From Nocardioides sp. zg-1308 (GTDB taxonomy: Bacteria; Actinomycetota; Actinomycetes; Propionibacteriales; Nocardioidaceae), in NCBI RefSeq assembly GCF_013155375.1, contig NZ_JABJQY010000004.1, forward strand, positions 310,001-374,000: a stretch of DNA of 64,000 nucleotides, given 5' to 3'. Position 1 is the first letter of the stretch, and every line of letters starts with the position of its first letter. Below, piece by piece: positions 36,540 to 45,116 of this stretch. The position numbers were made by a program, and so were the translations under genes. The notes under the pieces were generated by a model, which did not search any database, was not told the DNA's origin, and worked only from the letters and a program-made list of their open reading frames with translations.

Positions 36540-37829
36540 TCAGGCGTCGGCGAGCGCGCCGTCGCGCACGGTGACCCGGCCGGCGAACACCGTGTGCACC
36601 ACCCGCGAGGTGAGGCTGCGCCCGTGCCAGGGGTTGTTGCGCGAGAGCGACGCCGAGGCGTCGCGGTCGACCGTGAGCGCCGCGTCGGGCTCCACCAGCA
36701 CGACGTGCGCCGGTGAGCCCGGCGTCAGCGGCCGGCCCTGGTCGGCGAGGCCGGCGATGCGGGCGGGCGTCACCGACATGACCCGCGCGACGTCGGGCCA
36801 CGACAGCTGCGGCAGCGCCGTGCGCACGACGGCCAGCGCGGTCTCGAGGCCGACCATGCCGAACGCGGCGTCGACGAACGCGTGCTCCTTGTCGTGGCGG
36901 GCGTGCGGCGCGTGGTCGGTGGCGACCGCGTCGATCGTGCCGTCGGCGAGGGCCTCGCGCAGCGCGTCCACGTCCTCCTGCGGGCGCAGCGGCGGGTTGA
37001 CCTTGTAGGTCGGGTCGTAGCCGGTGAGCAGGTCGGTGGTCAGGAGGAGGTGGTGCGGGGTCACCTCGGCGGTCACCGACCACGTCCCGTCGCGCTCCGC
37101 CCGCGCCTTCGCCCACCGCAGCACGTCGACGGAGCCGGCGGTGGAGACGTGGGCGACGTGCACCCGCGAACCGGTGTGCCGCGCGAGCATCACGTCGCGG
37201 GCCACGATGACCTCCTCGGCGATGCCGGGCCAGCCGGGCAGGCCGAGCCGGCCCGACAGCTCGCCCTCGTGGCAGCACGCGGCCGGACCGGCGAGCGACG
37301 GGTCCTGGGAGTGCTGCGACACCACGCCGCCGAACGCCTTGACGTACTCCAGCGCCCGGCGCATCACGCGGGCGTCGTGGACGCACCTGCCGTCGTCGGA
37401 GAAGACGGTGACGCCCGCGCGGGAGCGGTGCATGAGCCCGAGCTCGGCGAGCTCCTCGCCGCCGAGTCCCCGGGTGACCGCGCCGACGGGCTGGACGTGG
37501 ACGAGGCCGGCCTCGCGACCGAGCTCCCACACACGCGTCGCCGCCTCGGCGGTGTCGGTGACCGGCGTCGTGTTGGCCATCGCCAGAACAGCGGTGTAGC
37601 CGCCCAGCGCCGCCGCGCGCGACCCGGTCAGGATCGTCTCCGCGTCCTCGCGGCCCGGCTCGCGCAGGTGCGTGTGCAGGTCGACGAGGCCGGGCAGCGC
37701 GACGAGGCCGGCAGCGTCGATCCGCTCCGCCCCCGCGGGCGCCGAGTCCCCGAGCATCCCGTGGTCGTCGACGTAGAGGTCGGTGGTCCCCTCGCCCAGC
37801 AGCGAGGCTCCCTCGATCACCAGCGACAT
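36540..37829 (-). CDS. pyrC: Dihydroorotase
   Basis: A 429-residue metal-dependent hydrolase (type I, PyrC/PyrX-like long form) that cyclises carbamoyl aspartate. Metal ligands lie in DLHTHLREPG (residues about 50-59), HVAHVSTAGS, and the late Asp in ATDHAPHARHDKE. Lys of the carboxylated-lysine or its replacement region follows EYVKAFGGVVSQHSQDPSL. The ATG shares one base with the pyrB stop (TGATG). Last gene of the pyrR operon. Confidence 0.95.
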   Translation of the reverse strand: MSLVIEGASLLGEGTTDLYVDDHGMLGDSAPAGAERIDAAGLVALPGLVDLHTHLREPGREDAETILTGSRAAALGGYTAVLAMANTTPVTDTAEAATRVWELGREAGLVHVQPVGAVTRGLGGEELAELGLMHRSRAGVTVFSDDGRCVHDARVMRRALEYVKAFGGVVSQHSQDPSLAGPAACCHEGELSGRLGLPGWPGIAEEVIVARDVMLARHTGSRVHVAHVSTAGSVDVLRWAKARAERDGTWSVTAEVTPHHLLLTTDLLTGYDPTYKVNPPLRPQEDVDALREALADGTIDAVATDHAPHARHDKEHAFVDAAFGMVGLETALAVVRTALPQLSWPDVARVMSVTPARIAGLADQGRPLTPGSPAHVVLVEPDAALTVDRDASASLSRNNPWHGRSLTSRVVHTVFAGRVTVRDGALADA

Positions 37830-38776
37830 CAGGCCATCCCTCCTTCGGACTCTCCGGCGAGCAGGTGGTAGAGCACGGCCATACGGACCGCCAGGCCGCT
37901 GGACACCTGCTCCAGCACGACCGACTGGGCGGCGTCCGCGGCGTCCGCGGCGATCTCGAGGCCCCGGTTCATCGGCCCGGGGTGGCAGATCGGCACGTCC
38001 GGGCCGAGCACGGCGAGCCGGTCGCGCGTCAGGCCGTAGCCGACCGTGTACTCCCGCGGGCTCGGGAAGTAGGCGCCGGTCATCCGCTCGCGCTGCACCC
38101 GCAGCATCATCACCGCGTCCGGACCGCCGTCGCGCCGCAGCACGTCGTCGAGGTCGTACGACGTCTCGAACCCGGCCGCGGCCGACCACGCGCCGACGCC
38201 GCTGGGCATCAGCGTGGGCGGCGCCACCACGGTGACGCGGGCACCGAGCCTGGTCAGGCACTGGATGTTGGAGCGGAAGACCCGGCTGTGGGTGAGGTCG
38301 CCGACGATCGCCACGTGGCGCCCCTCGAGGGAGCCGAGGCGGCGCTGCAGTGTGTAGGCGTCGAGGAGCGCCTGCGTGGGGTGCTCGTGCGTGCCGTCGC
38401 CGGCGTTGACGACCGAGGCGTCGACCCACTCGCTGACCTGGAGCGCCGCGCCGCTGGCCGGGTGCCGGATGACGAGCCCGTCCACGCCCATCGCGCAGAC
38501 GGTGAGCACGGTGTCGCGCAGGCTCTCGCCCTTGGACGTGCTGGACCCCTTGGCGCTGACGTTGATGACGTCGGCGGAGAGCCACTTGCCGGCGATCTCG
38601 AACGACGACCGGGTGCGGGTGGAGTCCTCGAAGAACATGTTGACGACTGTGCGGCCGCGCAGCGCCGGCAGCTTCTTGACCTCGCGGCGCTGCACGTCGT
38701 GCATGTCGGCGGCGGTCTCGAAGAGCTGCTGGATGGCGTCGGCCGACAGGTCGTCGACGGAGAGCAGGTGCTTCAC
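37829..38776 (-). CDS. pyrB: Aspartate carbamoyltransferase
   Basis: A 315-residue catalytic chain that joins carbamoyl phosphate and aspartate. Motifs: [12 protein letters not shown] for carbamoyl phosphate (residues about 49-60), the Lys loop at [12 protein letters not shown], and HPTQALLD. The order pyrR-pyrB-pyrC is standard. The ATG overlaps the pyrR stop as ATGA, and no separate regulatory chain gene (pyrI) is seen, as usual for this class. Confidence 0.97.
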   Translation of the reverse strand: MKHLLSVDDLSADAIQQLFETAADMHDVQRREVKKLPALRGRTVVNMFFEDSTRTRSSFEIAGKWLSADVINVSAKGSSTSKGESLRDTVLTVCAMGVDGLVIRHPASGAALQVSEWVDASVVNAGDGTHEHPTQALLDAYTLQRRLGSLEGRHVAIVGDLTHSRVFRSNIQCLTRLGARVTVVAPPTLMPSGVGAWSAAAGFETSYDLDDVLRRDGGPDAVMMLRVQRERMTGAYFPSPREYTVGYGLTRDRLAVLGPDVPICHPGPMNRGLEIAADAADAAQSVVLEQVSSGLAVRMAVLYHLLAGESEGGMA

Positions 38777-39345
38777 GAGATCGTCACCTCGTCGGTGCCG
38801 TCGACCTCGCTGAGCCGGACGCTGACGCGCTCGGCGAGCGCGCTCGGCAGGTTCTTGCCGACGTGGTCGGCGCGGATCGGGAGCTCGCGGTGGCCGCGGT
38901 CCACGAGGACGGCGAGGCGCACGGCGGAGGGCCGGCCGAGGTCGGCGAGGGCGTCGAGCGCGGCCCGGATCGTCCGGCCGGAGAAGAGCACGTCGTCGAC
39001 GAGCACGACCACCTTGCGGTCGATCCCGCCGGGAGGCAGGGCCGTCTTGTGGGCGCGCCGGGTGGGCTGGGAGCGCAGGTCGTCGCGGTACATCGTCACG
39101 TCGAGCTCGCCGACCGCGACGGGCGCGCCCTCGACGGTGGCGATCTTGTCGGCGATGCGCCGGGCCAGGGGTACGCCGCGGGTGTGCAGGCCGAGCAGCA
39201 CCAGGTCGGTGGCGCCCTTGTTGCGCTCGAGCAGCTCGTGCGAGATCCGGGTCAGCGCCCGGGAGATGTCACGGGCGTCGAGGACGGTGCGGTCGGCCCG
39301 CTCGGGGCCGGTCCCGGGGCTGGTCTCGTCGGTGGTGGCAGGCAT
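38773..39345 (-). CDS. pyrR: Pyrimidine regulator PyrR (uracil phosphoribosyltransferase-like)
   Basis: A 190-residue RNA-binding regulator of pyrimidine genes with weak uracil phosphoribosyltransferase activity. The PRPP-binding loop is [18 protein letters not shown] (residues about 110-127). The N-terminal core is [24 protein letters not shown]. With UMP it binds hairpins in the mRNA leaders; both its own leader (39357-39397) and that of carA (32024-32064) carry the site, so this gene would control itself and the carA operon. The first 20 residues are acidic and not conserved. Confidence 0.95.
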   Translation of the reverse strand: MPATTDETSPGTGPERADRTVLDARDISRALTRISHELLERNKGATDLVLLGLHTRGVPLARRIADKIATVEGAPVAVGELDVTMYRDDLRSQPTRRAHKTALPPGGIDRKVVVLVDDVLFSGRTIRAALDALADLGRPSAVRLAVLVDRGHRELPIRADHVGKNLPSALAERVSVRLSEVDGTDEVTIS

Positions 39346-39356
39346 GTGCGCGCCGG

Positions 39357-39397
39357 ACCTCCTTCTCCGCCTCACGGGACGGCTCGTTAAAGGATGT
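39357..39397 (-). promoter_or_regulatory. PyrR-binding RNA element of the pyrR operon
   Basis: This 41-base block is the same as the carA leader element (one mismatch), including UCCCGUGAGG and AAGGAGGU. The Shine-Dalgarno to ATG distance here is 11 bases. It allows feedback control of pyrR-pyrB-pyrC. Confidence 0.85.
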
Positions 39398-39409
39398 CGA
39401 TCGGGGGCG

Positions 39410-39415
39410 ACCCTA
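39410..39415 (-). promoter_or_regulatory. -10 hexamer of the pyrR operon
   Basis: TAGGGT lies 13 bases upstream of the PyrR element, matching the arrangement at carA. Confidence 0.5.
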
Positions 39416-39423
39416 CAGGTGAG

Positions 39424-39526
39424 CGGGCACTTCGTGCCCGTCCCGGACCCCGACCGGGCACCTCCTGCCCGTCAGACGGCACGAAGTGCCCGGTCGCCGA
39501 GCAGGACGGGCACGAAGTGCCCGGTC
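39424..39526. repeat. Composite palindromic repeat after fadA2-like gene
   Basis: It holds a small CGGGCAC/GTGCCCG hairpin (39424-39440), a long imperfect hairpin (39452-39470 with 39478-39495; 16 of 18 paired), and a second copy of the right arm (39508-39526). The 39452-39526 part has the same order and spacing as the element at 48452-48526. It lies between the thiolase stop and the pyrR promoter. Confidence 0.75.
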
Positions 39527-39536
39527 AGCGCGCCGG

Positions 39537-40817
39537 TCAGCGCTCCAGGATCGCCACGACCCCCTGGCCACCGGCGGCGCAGATCGAGATGAGGGCGCGG
39601 CCCTGACCCTTCTGCGCCAGCAGCTTGGCGGCGACGGGGAGGATCCGCCCACCGGTGGCGGCGAAGGGGTGCGCCGCCGCCAGCGACGAGCCGTTGACGT
39701 TGAGCCTGTCGCGGTCGATGGAGCCGAGGGGCTCGTCGAGACCGAGCCGCTCCCGGCAGAACACCGGGTCCTCCCAGGCGGCCAAGGTCGCGAGCACCTG
39801 GGAGGCGAACGCCTCGTGGATCTCGTAGTAGTCGAAGTCCTGCAGCGTCAGGCCGTTGCGCGCCAGCATCCGCGGGACGGCGTACGCCGGTGCCATCAGG
39901 AGGCCCTCGTGGCCGTTGACGTAGTCGACCGCGGCCGTCTCGGCGTCGACGAGGTGGGCGAGGACGGGCAGGCCGCGCTCCTCGGCCCACTCGTCGCTGG
40001 CCAGCAGCACCGCCGAGGCGCCGTCGGACAGCGGCGTGCTGTTGCCGGCCGTCATCGTCGCGGCCGAGCCCTTGCCGAAGACCGGCTTGAGGGTGGCCAG
40101 CTTCTCGACGGTGGAGTCGGGCCGCATGTGGTTGTCGCGCTCGACGCCGCGGAACGGCGTGACGAGGTCGTCGTGGAAGCCCTCGTCGTAGGACCGCGCC
40201 AGGTTGTGGTGCGAGCGAGCAGCGAGCTCGTCCTGCGCCTCGCGGCTGACCCGCCACTCGAGCGCGGTCAGCGCGGCGTGCTCGCCCATCGAGAGCCGGG
40301 TGCGCGGCTCGCCGTTCTGCGGGATGTCGAGCCCGATGTCGCCGGGACGGATGGAGCCGAGCGCCTTGAGCCGGCCGGCGGTGTCCTTGGCGGCGTTGAC
40401 CCGCATCAGCTTGCGGCGCAGCTTGTCGCTGATCGCGACCGGGGCGTCGGAGGTGGTGTCGGTGCCGCCCGCCACGCCCGCGTCGATCACGCCGAGGGCG
40501 ATCTTGCCGGCGACCTGGATCGCCGCCTGCAACCCGGTGCCGCAGGCCTGCTGGATGTCGGTGGCGGGCGTCTCGGGTGCGAGCGTGGAGCCGAGCACGC
40601 ACTCACGGGTGAGGTTGAAGTCGCGAGCGTGCTTGAGGACCGCTCCCGCGACCACCTCGCCGAGGCGCTCGCCGCGGAGGTCGAACCGGTCGGCGAGTCC
40701 GTCGATGGCCGCGGTGAGCATCTCCTGGTTGGACACCCCGGCGTAGACCGTGTTGGAGCGGGCGAACGGGATGCGGTTGCCGCCGACGACGGCGACCGGG
40801 CGGGTGGTGGGCTGCAT
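39537..40817 (-). CDS. Acetyl-CoA acetyltransferase (FadA2-like thiolase)
   Basis: A 426-residue thiolase of the FadI/FadA2 group. The acylated Cys is in QQACGTGLQAA (residues about 89-99). The His of the catalytic pair is in HEAFASQVL, and HPFAATGGR with SICAAGGQG near the C-terminus completes the site. It is divergent from fabG4-htdX, the same trio as Rv0243-Rv0242c-Rv0241c in M. tuberculosis, which suggests a joint role in fatty acyl chain synthesis or beta-oxidation. The start MQPTTRPVAVVGGNRIPF is typical. Confidence 0.93.
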   Translation of the reverse strand: MQPTTRPVAVVGGNRIPFARSNTVYAGVSNQEMLTAAIDGLADRFDLRGERLGEVVAGAVLKHARDFNLTRECVLGSTLAPETPATDIQQACGTGLQAAIQVAGKIALGVIDAGVAGGTDTTSDAPVAISDKLRRKLMRVNAAKDTAGRLKALGSIRPGDIGLDIPQNGEPRTRLSMGEHAALTALEWRVSREAQDELAARSHHNLARSYDEGFHDDLVTPFRGVERDNHMRPDSTVEKLATLKPVFGKGSAATMTAGNSTPLSDGASAVLLASDEWAEERGLPVLAHLVDAETAAVDYVNGHEGLLMAPAYAVPRMLARNGLTLQDFDYYEIHEAFASQVLATLAAWEDPVFCRERLGLDEPLGSIDRDRLNVNGSSLAAAHPFAATGGRILPVAAKLLAQKGQGRALISICAAGGQGVVAILER

Positions 40818-40955
40818 GTTCCTATCCTTGCCGGTGACGCATCCGGGGCCAACGCCCTGAGGGGCACGTCACGAAATCTGGACTCCCGTTCGAACACCCA
40901 GTTGCATGTCATCGACCCGGCTCCACCACCCGACAGCGAAGAGGGACCTGCCACC

Positions 40956-42290
40956 ATGAGCGACCGCTACCAGGGCTTCGTGTCCACCTCGATCGGGCAG
41001 CTGCTCGTGAAGAACCTGGGCCTGCCCAATCCCACCGCGCTGGAGCGCTGGACCGACGGCGCCCCGCTCGTCGACGGTCTCGTCGTGCTCGGCGGGTCCG
41101 GCCGGCTGGCCGACGTGCTCCCCACCACCCTCGACGGCCTCGGCATCGCCTCCGCGCGCGAGCTGGGCGAGGGCGCGCGCGCCAAGGCCCTCGTCTTCGA
41201 CGCGACCGGCATCGAGGACACCACCGCCCTGGTCGAGCTGCAGGAGTTCTTCACCCCGCTGGTGCGGCGCCTCGAGACCTGCCCCCGCGTCGTCGTGATC
41301 GGTACGCCGCCGGAGCAGGCCACCGGATCGCAGCGCGTCGCGCAGCGCGCGCTCGAGGGCTTCACCCGCTCCCTCGGCAAGGAGGTCGGGCGTGGCGGCA
41401 CGGTCCAGCTGGTCTACGTCGCCCCTGCCGCGGACGGAGCGATCGCCTCGACGCTCGCGTTCCTCCTCTCCCCCAAGTCGGCCTACGTCTCCGGCCAGGT
41501 GGTCCGGATCGGCGCGCACGGACCGACCACGACCGACGAGGTGGCCGACTGGTCCCGGCCGCTGGCCGGCAAGGTCGCCCTCGTCACGGGCGCCAGCCGC
41601 GGCATCGGCGAGGAGATCGCCCGCGTGCTGCACCGCGACGGCGCGACCGTCGTCGGGGTCGACGTCCCGCAGGCCGCCAGCGAGCTCCAGACGCTCATGG
41701 CCGAGCTCGACGGCGACCACCTGGTGCTCGACATCACCGCCAAGGACGCGCCGCAGCGGATCGCCCACCACCTCCGCACCCACCACGGTGGCGTGGACGT
41801 GGTGGTCCACAACGCCGGCATCACCCGCGACAAGAAGCTCGCCAACATGGCCGCGGACCGCTGGAGCAGCGTGATCGCGGTCAACGTCACCGCCCCGGAG
41901 CTGATCACCCGCGAGCTGCTGGACGCCGGCGTGGTCAACCCGGGCGGACGCATCATCGGCGTCGCCTCCATCGCCGGCATCGCGGGCAACGTCGGCCAGA
42001 CCCACTACGCCGCGTCCAAGGCCGGGGTCATCGGGCTCATCGACAGCCTGCGCGACGAGCTCGGCGACGGCATCACCATCAACGCGGTCGCGCCGGGCTT
42101 CATCGTCACGCAGATGACCGCCGCAGTGCCCTTCGCGACCCGCGAGGTCGGCCAGCGCCTCAACGCGATGTCGCAGGGCGGTCTGCCCGTCGACGTCGCC
42201 GAGACGATCGCCTGGCTGGCCGGCGCCGGCTCGGGTGCCGTCAACGGCAACGTGGTCCGCGTCTGCGGCCAGATGATGCTGGGCGCCTGA
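40956..42290 (+). CDS. fabG4: FabG4-like 3-oxoacyl-ACP/CoA reductase
   Basis: A 444-residue high-molecular-weight FabG. The C-terminal SDR domain has TGASRGIG at about residues 209-216, NAG near 288, and YAASK at 351-355. The N-terminal 200 residues form a second, nucleotide-site-free flavodoxin-like domain. It reduces 3-oxoacyl thioesters with NADH and is linked to htdX by a shared base (TGATG). The 138-base divergent region with the thiolase contains GTTCGAAC but no clear operator. Confidence 0.93.
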   Translation: MSDRYQGFVSTSIGQLLVKNLGLPNPTALERWTDGAPLVDGLVVLGGSGRLADVLPTTLDGLGIASARELGEGARAKALVFDATGIEDTTALVELQEFFTPLVRRLETCPRVVVIGTPPEQATGSQRVAQRALEGFTRSLGKEVGRGGTVQLVYVAPAADGAIASTLAFLLSPKSAYVSGQVVRIGAHGPTTTDEVADWSRPLAGKVALVTGASRGIGEEIARVLHRDGATVVGVDVPQAASELQTLMAELDGDHLVLDITAKDAPQRIAHHLRTHHGGVDVVVHNAGITRDKKLANMAADRWSSVIAVNVTAPELITRELLDAGVVNPGGRIIGVASIAGIAGNVGQTHYAASKAGVIGLIDSLRDELGDGITINAVAPGFIVTQMTAAVPFATREVGQRLNAMSQGGLPVDVAETIAWLAGAGSGAVNGNVVRVCGQMMLGA

Positions 42291-43171
42291 TGCCGGGCAC
42301 GAGGACGCTCGACGGCGAGCCGGGCGGCATCACGACGCTCGTCCGCGCCGCCCTGCCCGCCCTGCCCGTGGTCAACCGGCTGCCGGGCGTGCGCAAGCGC
42401 CCGGCAGATCAGTTCGGCGGCCTCACCTGGTCCCGCCGGGGCGTCGTGGTGCAGCGCGCCCGCGTCGACGCGTACGCCGCGGTGTGCGGCTTCCCGCGCA
42501 AGGACGTCGTACCCCTCACCTACCCGCACCTGCTGGCGTTCCCGCTGCACACCGCGATCATGGCCGACCCGGCCTTCCCCTACCCCGCCGTCGGGCTGGT
42601 GCACGTGGAGAACACGATCACCGCCCACCGCGTGATCGGCGTCGGCGAGGAGGTCGACGTCACGACCGCCGCCGGCATCCCTCGCCCGCACGCCAAGGGG
42701 GTCCTCCTCGACTTCGTCACCACCGTCTCCGCCGGTGGTGGGACGGCCTGGGAGTCGACCTCGACCTACCTCCGGCGCGGGCACACGACTGACGGCGAGC
42801 CGGGCCCCGGCCTGACCCTGCCGGACCCACCGACCGGCGGCGTGGAGTGGCGGCTGCCGGCCGACCTGGGCCGCACGTACGCCGGGGTGTCCGGCGACGC
42901 CAACCCGATCCACCTCTGGCCGCTGACCGCGAAGGCGCTCGGCTTCCCGCGGCAGATCGCCCACGGCATGTGGACCAAGGCCCGCTCGGTGGCGGCGATC
43001 GAGAACCGGCTGCCCGAAGCCGTCACGGTCGAGGTGGCGTTCAAGAAGCCGGTCCTGCTCCCCGGCACCGTGGCGTACGCCGCGCGCCGCGAGGACGACG
43101 GCTGGGCCTTCGCGGTCAGCAGCCCCCGCGACGGCTCGCCGCACCTGGTGGGGCGTACGACCTCGGCCTGA
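42290..43171 (+). CDS. htdX: MaoC-type 3-hydroxyacyl dehydratase (HtdX-like)
   Basis: A 293-residue double hot-dog protein of the MaoC family that dehydrates or hydrates acyl thioesters. The hydratase-2 motif is YAGVSGDANPIHLWPLTAKALGF (residues about 198-220; catalytic Asp and His). It is followed by HGMWTKARSV. The N-terminal half keeps only the fold. The arrangement with FabG4 points to successive steps of one pathway. The ATG shares one base with the fabG4 stop. Confidence 0.9.
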   Translation: MPGTRTLDGEPGGITTLVRAALPALPVVNRLPGVRKRPADQFGGLTWSRRGVVVQRARVDAYAAVCGFPRKDVVPLTYPHLLAFPLHTAIMADPAFPYPAVGLVHVENTITAHRVIGVGEEVDVTTAAGIPRPHAKGVLLDFVTTVSAGGGTAWESTSTYLRRGHTTDGEPGPGLTLPDPPTGGVEWRLPADLGRTYAGVSGDANPIHLWPLTAKALGFPRQIAHGMWTKARSVAAIENRLPEAVTVEVAFKKPVLLPGTVAYAARREDDGWAFAVSSPRDGSPHLVGRTTSA

Positions 43172-43183
43172 GCCGCTGCTCCG

Positions 43184-44053
43184 TCACGGCGTGCGCCCGT
43201 CGCGCAGGCGGATCAGGCCCTCCTGCGCGACGGTGGCGACCAGCTCGCCCGACCGCGTGAACACCCGTGCGAGCGCCAGCCCGCGCGCTCCGCCGGCGAA
43301 CGGCGAGAACTGGTCGTAGAGCCACCACTCGTCGGCCCGGAACGGCCGGTGGAACCAGATCGTGTGGTCGAGCGAGGCGGGCTGCAGCTTGGGCGAGGCG
43401 ATGTTGATGCCGTGCGGCACCAGGGCGGCGCCGAGCAGCGTCAGGTCGCTGGCGTAGGTGAACGCCGCCGCCTGCGTCGTGGGGTCGTCGGAGAGGGCAC
43501 CGTCCACCTTGATCCACAGCCGGGCGCGCGCGGCGTGCTCGGCGTCCTCGTCGATCCCCTGGCCGGTCATGCCGACGTGGCGCACGTCGAGCGCCGACCA
43601 CTCGCGCTCCCAGTGCTCGGCCGTCTCGGGGCCCTGTGCCCGGGCCAGCTCGACCAGCGGGAACCCCTGCTCGGGCGGGACCACGTCGGGCATGCGGTCC
43701 TGGTGCTCGAGGCCCGGCTCGGGGACCTGGAAGTTGGCCGTCATGTAGTAGATCGGCCGGCCGTGCTGACGCGCGGACACCCGGCGGGTGACGAAGGAGC
43801 GGCCGTCGCGGATGCGCTCGACGTCGTAGACGATCGGGACCGAGGTGTCGCCCGGGCGGAGGAAGTAGGAGTGGAGCGAGTGCAGCACGAAGTCGCCGTC
43901 CACGCTGCGGGTCGCGGCCACGACGGCCTGGGCGGCCACCTGCCCGCCGAAGACCCGCTGGCGCGAGGTCTTCGCCTGCGCACCCCGGAAGAGGTCGACC
44001 TCGAGCCGCTCGAGGTCGAGCAGGCCGGCGAGCTCCTCGGCGCTGCCGGCCAT
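43184..44053 (-). CDS. tesB: Acyl-CoA thioesterase II
   Basis: A 289-residue double hot-dog thioesterase that releases fatty acids from acyl-CoA. Typical motifs are RVFGGQVAAQAV (residues about 33-44), HSLHSYFLRPGD (58-69), and the second-half SLDHTIWFHRPFRADEWWLYD with the catalytic Asp region. The ATG shares one base with the stop of the PAC2 gene upstream. It is convergent with htdX, 12 bases apart. Confidence 0.94.
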   Translation of the reverse strand: MAGSAEELAGLLDLERLEVDLFRGAQAKTSRQRVFGGQVAAQAVVAATRSVDGDFVLHSLHSYFLRPGDTSVPIVYDVERIRDGRSFVTRRVSARQHGRPIYYMTANFQVPEPGLEHQDRMPDVVPPEQGFPLVELARAQGPETAEHWEREWSALDVRHVGMTGQGIDEDAEHAARARLWIKVDGALSDDPTTQAAAFTYASDLTLLGAALVPHGINIASPKLQPASLDHTIWFHRPFRADEWWLYDQFSPFAGGARGLALARVFTRSGELVATVAQEGLIRLRDGRTP

Positions 44054-45000
44054 CAGCGGTCCTCCCAGCCGGCGGCCGGGTCCTCGCCCTCGCCCTTGGA
44101 GTCGTCGAGGTCGGCGAGGAACGCCTCGAAGGCGCTGCCGATCTCCTCGCCCGTGGGCAGCGGGCCGTCGCCGGCGAGCAGCGACGAGCCGGCCGCCTCC
44201 GCCTCGCGGAAGGAGTCGTACTGCTGCTCGAGCCCGCGCACGACCTCGCCGACCTCGTCGTGGGAGGACAGGTAGCGGTCGACCTCGGTCTCGGTGATCT
44301 CGGCGGCCTCGCGCAGATCGCCGAGGTCGATGGTGAGGTGCCCGCCGATCTCGAGGTGCTCGAGCAGCACGAGCGCGGCCTGGGGGTACTCCATCTGCGC
44401 GAGGTAGTGCGGGATGTGCGCGACGAACCCGAGGGCGTCGAGGCCCCACTCCCCCAGCCGCAGCTCCAGCAGCGCCTGCGCGCTCGCCGGCACCCGCAGC
44501 TCGCCCTGCCACGGGCTCTCGCCCGGCACCAGGTCGGGACGGTTGGCGTGCGGGGTGATCGCGATGGGACGGGTGTGCGGCACGGCCATGGGCACGGCAC
44601 CCAGGCTCACGGTGCGCGAGACGCCGAAGTGCTCGACGACCTCACGCACGGCACGGATGAAGGCCTCCCACCGGATGTCGGGCTCGGGCCCCGCGAGCAG
44701 CAGGAACGGCGTACCGCCGGTGTCGCGCAGCGCGCGCACGACGAGCCGCGGGGCCTCGTAGTCGGCGTAGTGGTCACGCACGAACGACATCGGTGGGCGG
44801 CGGGCGCGGTAGTCGTGGAGCGAGTCGACGTCGAAGGTCGCCACGACCTTGCCGTCGGACAGCTCCGCGAGGTGGGACGCCGCGAGCTCGGCCGACTTGC
44901 CCGCGTCGAGGAATCCGGTGAGCACGACGACCAGCGTGAGGTCGCCGGCGTCGGCCAGCACCTCGGCATCGTCGACGATGTGCACGAGTCGTTCGGCCAT
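44053..45000 (-). CDS. PAC2 family protein
   Basis: A 315-residue cytosolic protein of the PAC2 (proteasome assembly chaperone 2-like) family. The core has LTLVVVLTGFLDAGKSAELAASHL at the N-terminus, SFVRDHYADYEAP, and LLLAGPEPDIRWEAF. The tail (230-315) is acidic with a helix GEVVRGLEQQYDSF. The exact role in bacteria is unknown, though these proteins occur in proteasome-bearing actinobacteria. It precedes tesB in an operon. TAGGCT at 45007-45012 is 6 bases before the ATG. The fragment at the left edge is a paralogue. Confidence 0.9.
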   Translation of the reverse strand: MAERLVHIVDDAEVLADAGDLTLVVVLTGFLDAGKSAELAASHLAELSDGKVVATFDVDSLHDYRARRPPMSFVRDHYADYEAPRLVVRALRDTGGTPFLLLAGPEPDIRWEAFIRAVREVVEHFGVSRTVSLGAVPMAVPHTRPIAITPHANRPDLVPGESPWQGELRVPASAQALLELRLGEWGLDALGFVAHIPHYLAQMEYPQAALVLLEHLEIGGHLTIDLGDLREAAEITETEVDRYLSSHDEVGEVVRGLEQQYDSFREAEAAGSSLLAGDGPLPTGEEIGSAFEAFLADLDDSKGEGEDPAAGWEDR

Positions 45001-45006
45001 GGCGCC

Positions 45007-45012
45007 AGCCTA
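45007..45012 (-). promoter_or_regulatory. -10 hexamer of the PAC2-tesB operon
   Basis: TAGGCT lies 6 bases before the ATG at 45000, indicating a leaderless transcript. Confidence 0.45.
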
Positions 45013-45063
45013 GTGACCGGGCCCGAGTGACCTGACACACACCCGCCCTCGTGGGCAGGCATT

Positions 45064-45079
45064 GTTACCGAGGGGTAAC
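45064..45079. promoter_or_regulatory. Palindromic operator before fadA-fadB
   Basis: GTTACCGAGGGGTAAC is a perfect 6-4-6 palindrome. It overlaps TAACCT (45076-45081), a possible -10 hexamer, 38 bases before the fadA start. The position suits a repressor that blocks transcription, perhaps a TetR-type fatty acid regulator; the regulator is not in the window. Confidence 0.5.
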
Positions 45080-45116
45080 CTGATCGCGCCCCGTTCCCCG
45101 AGCCTGGGAGTAGCCA

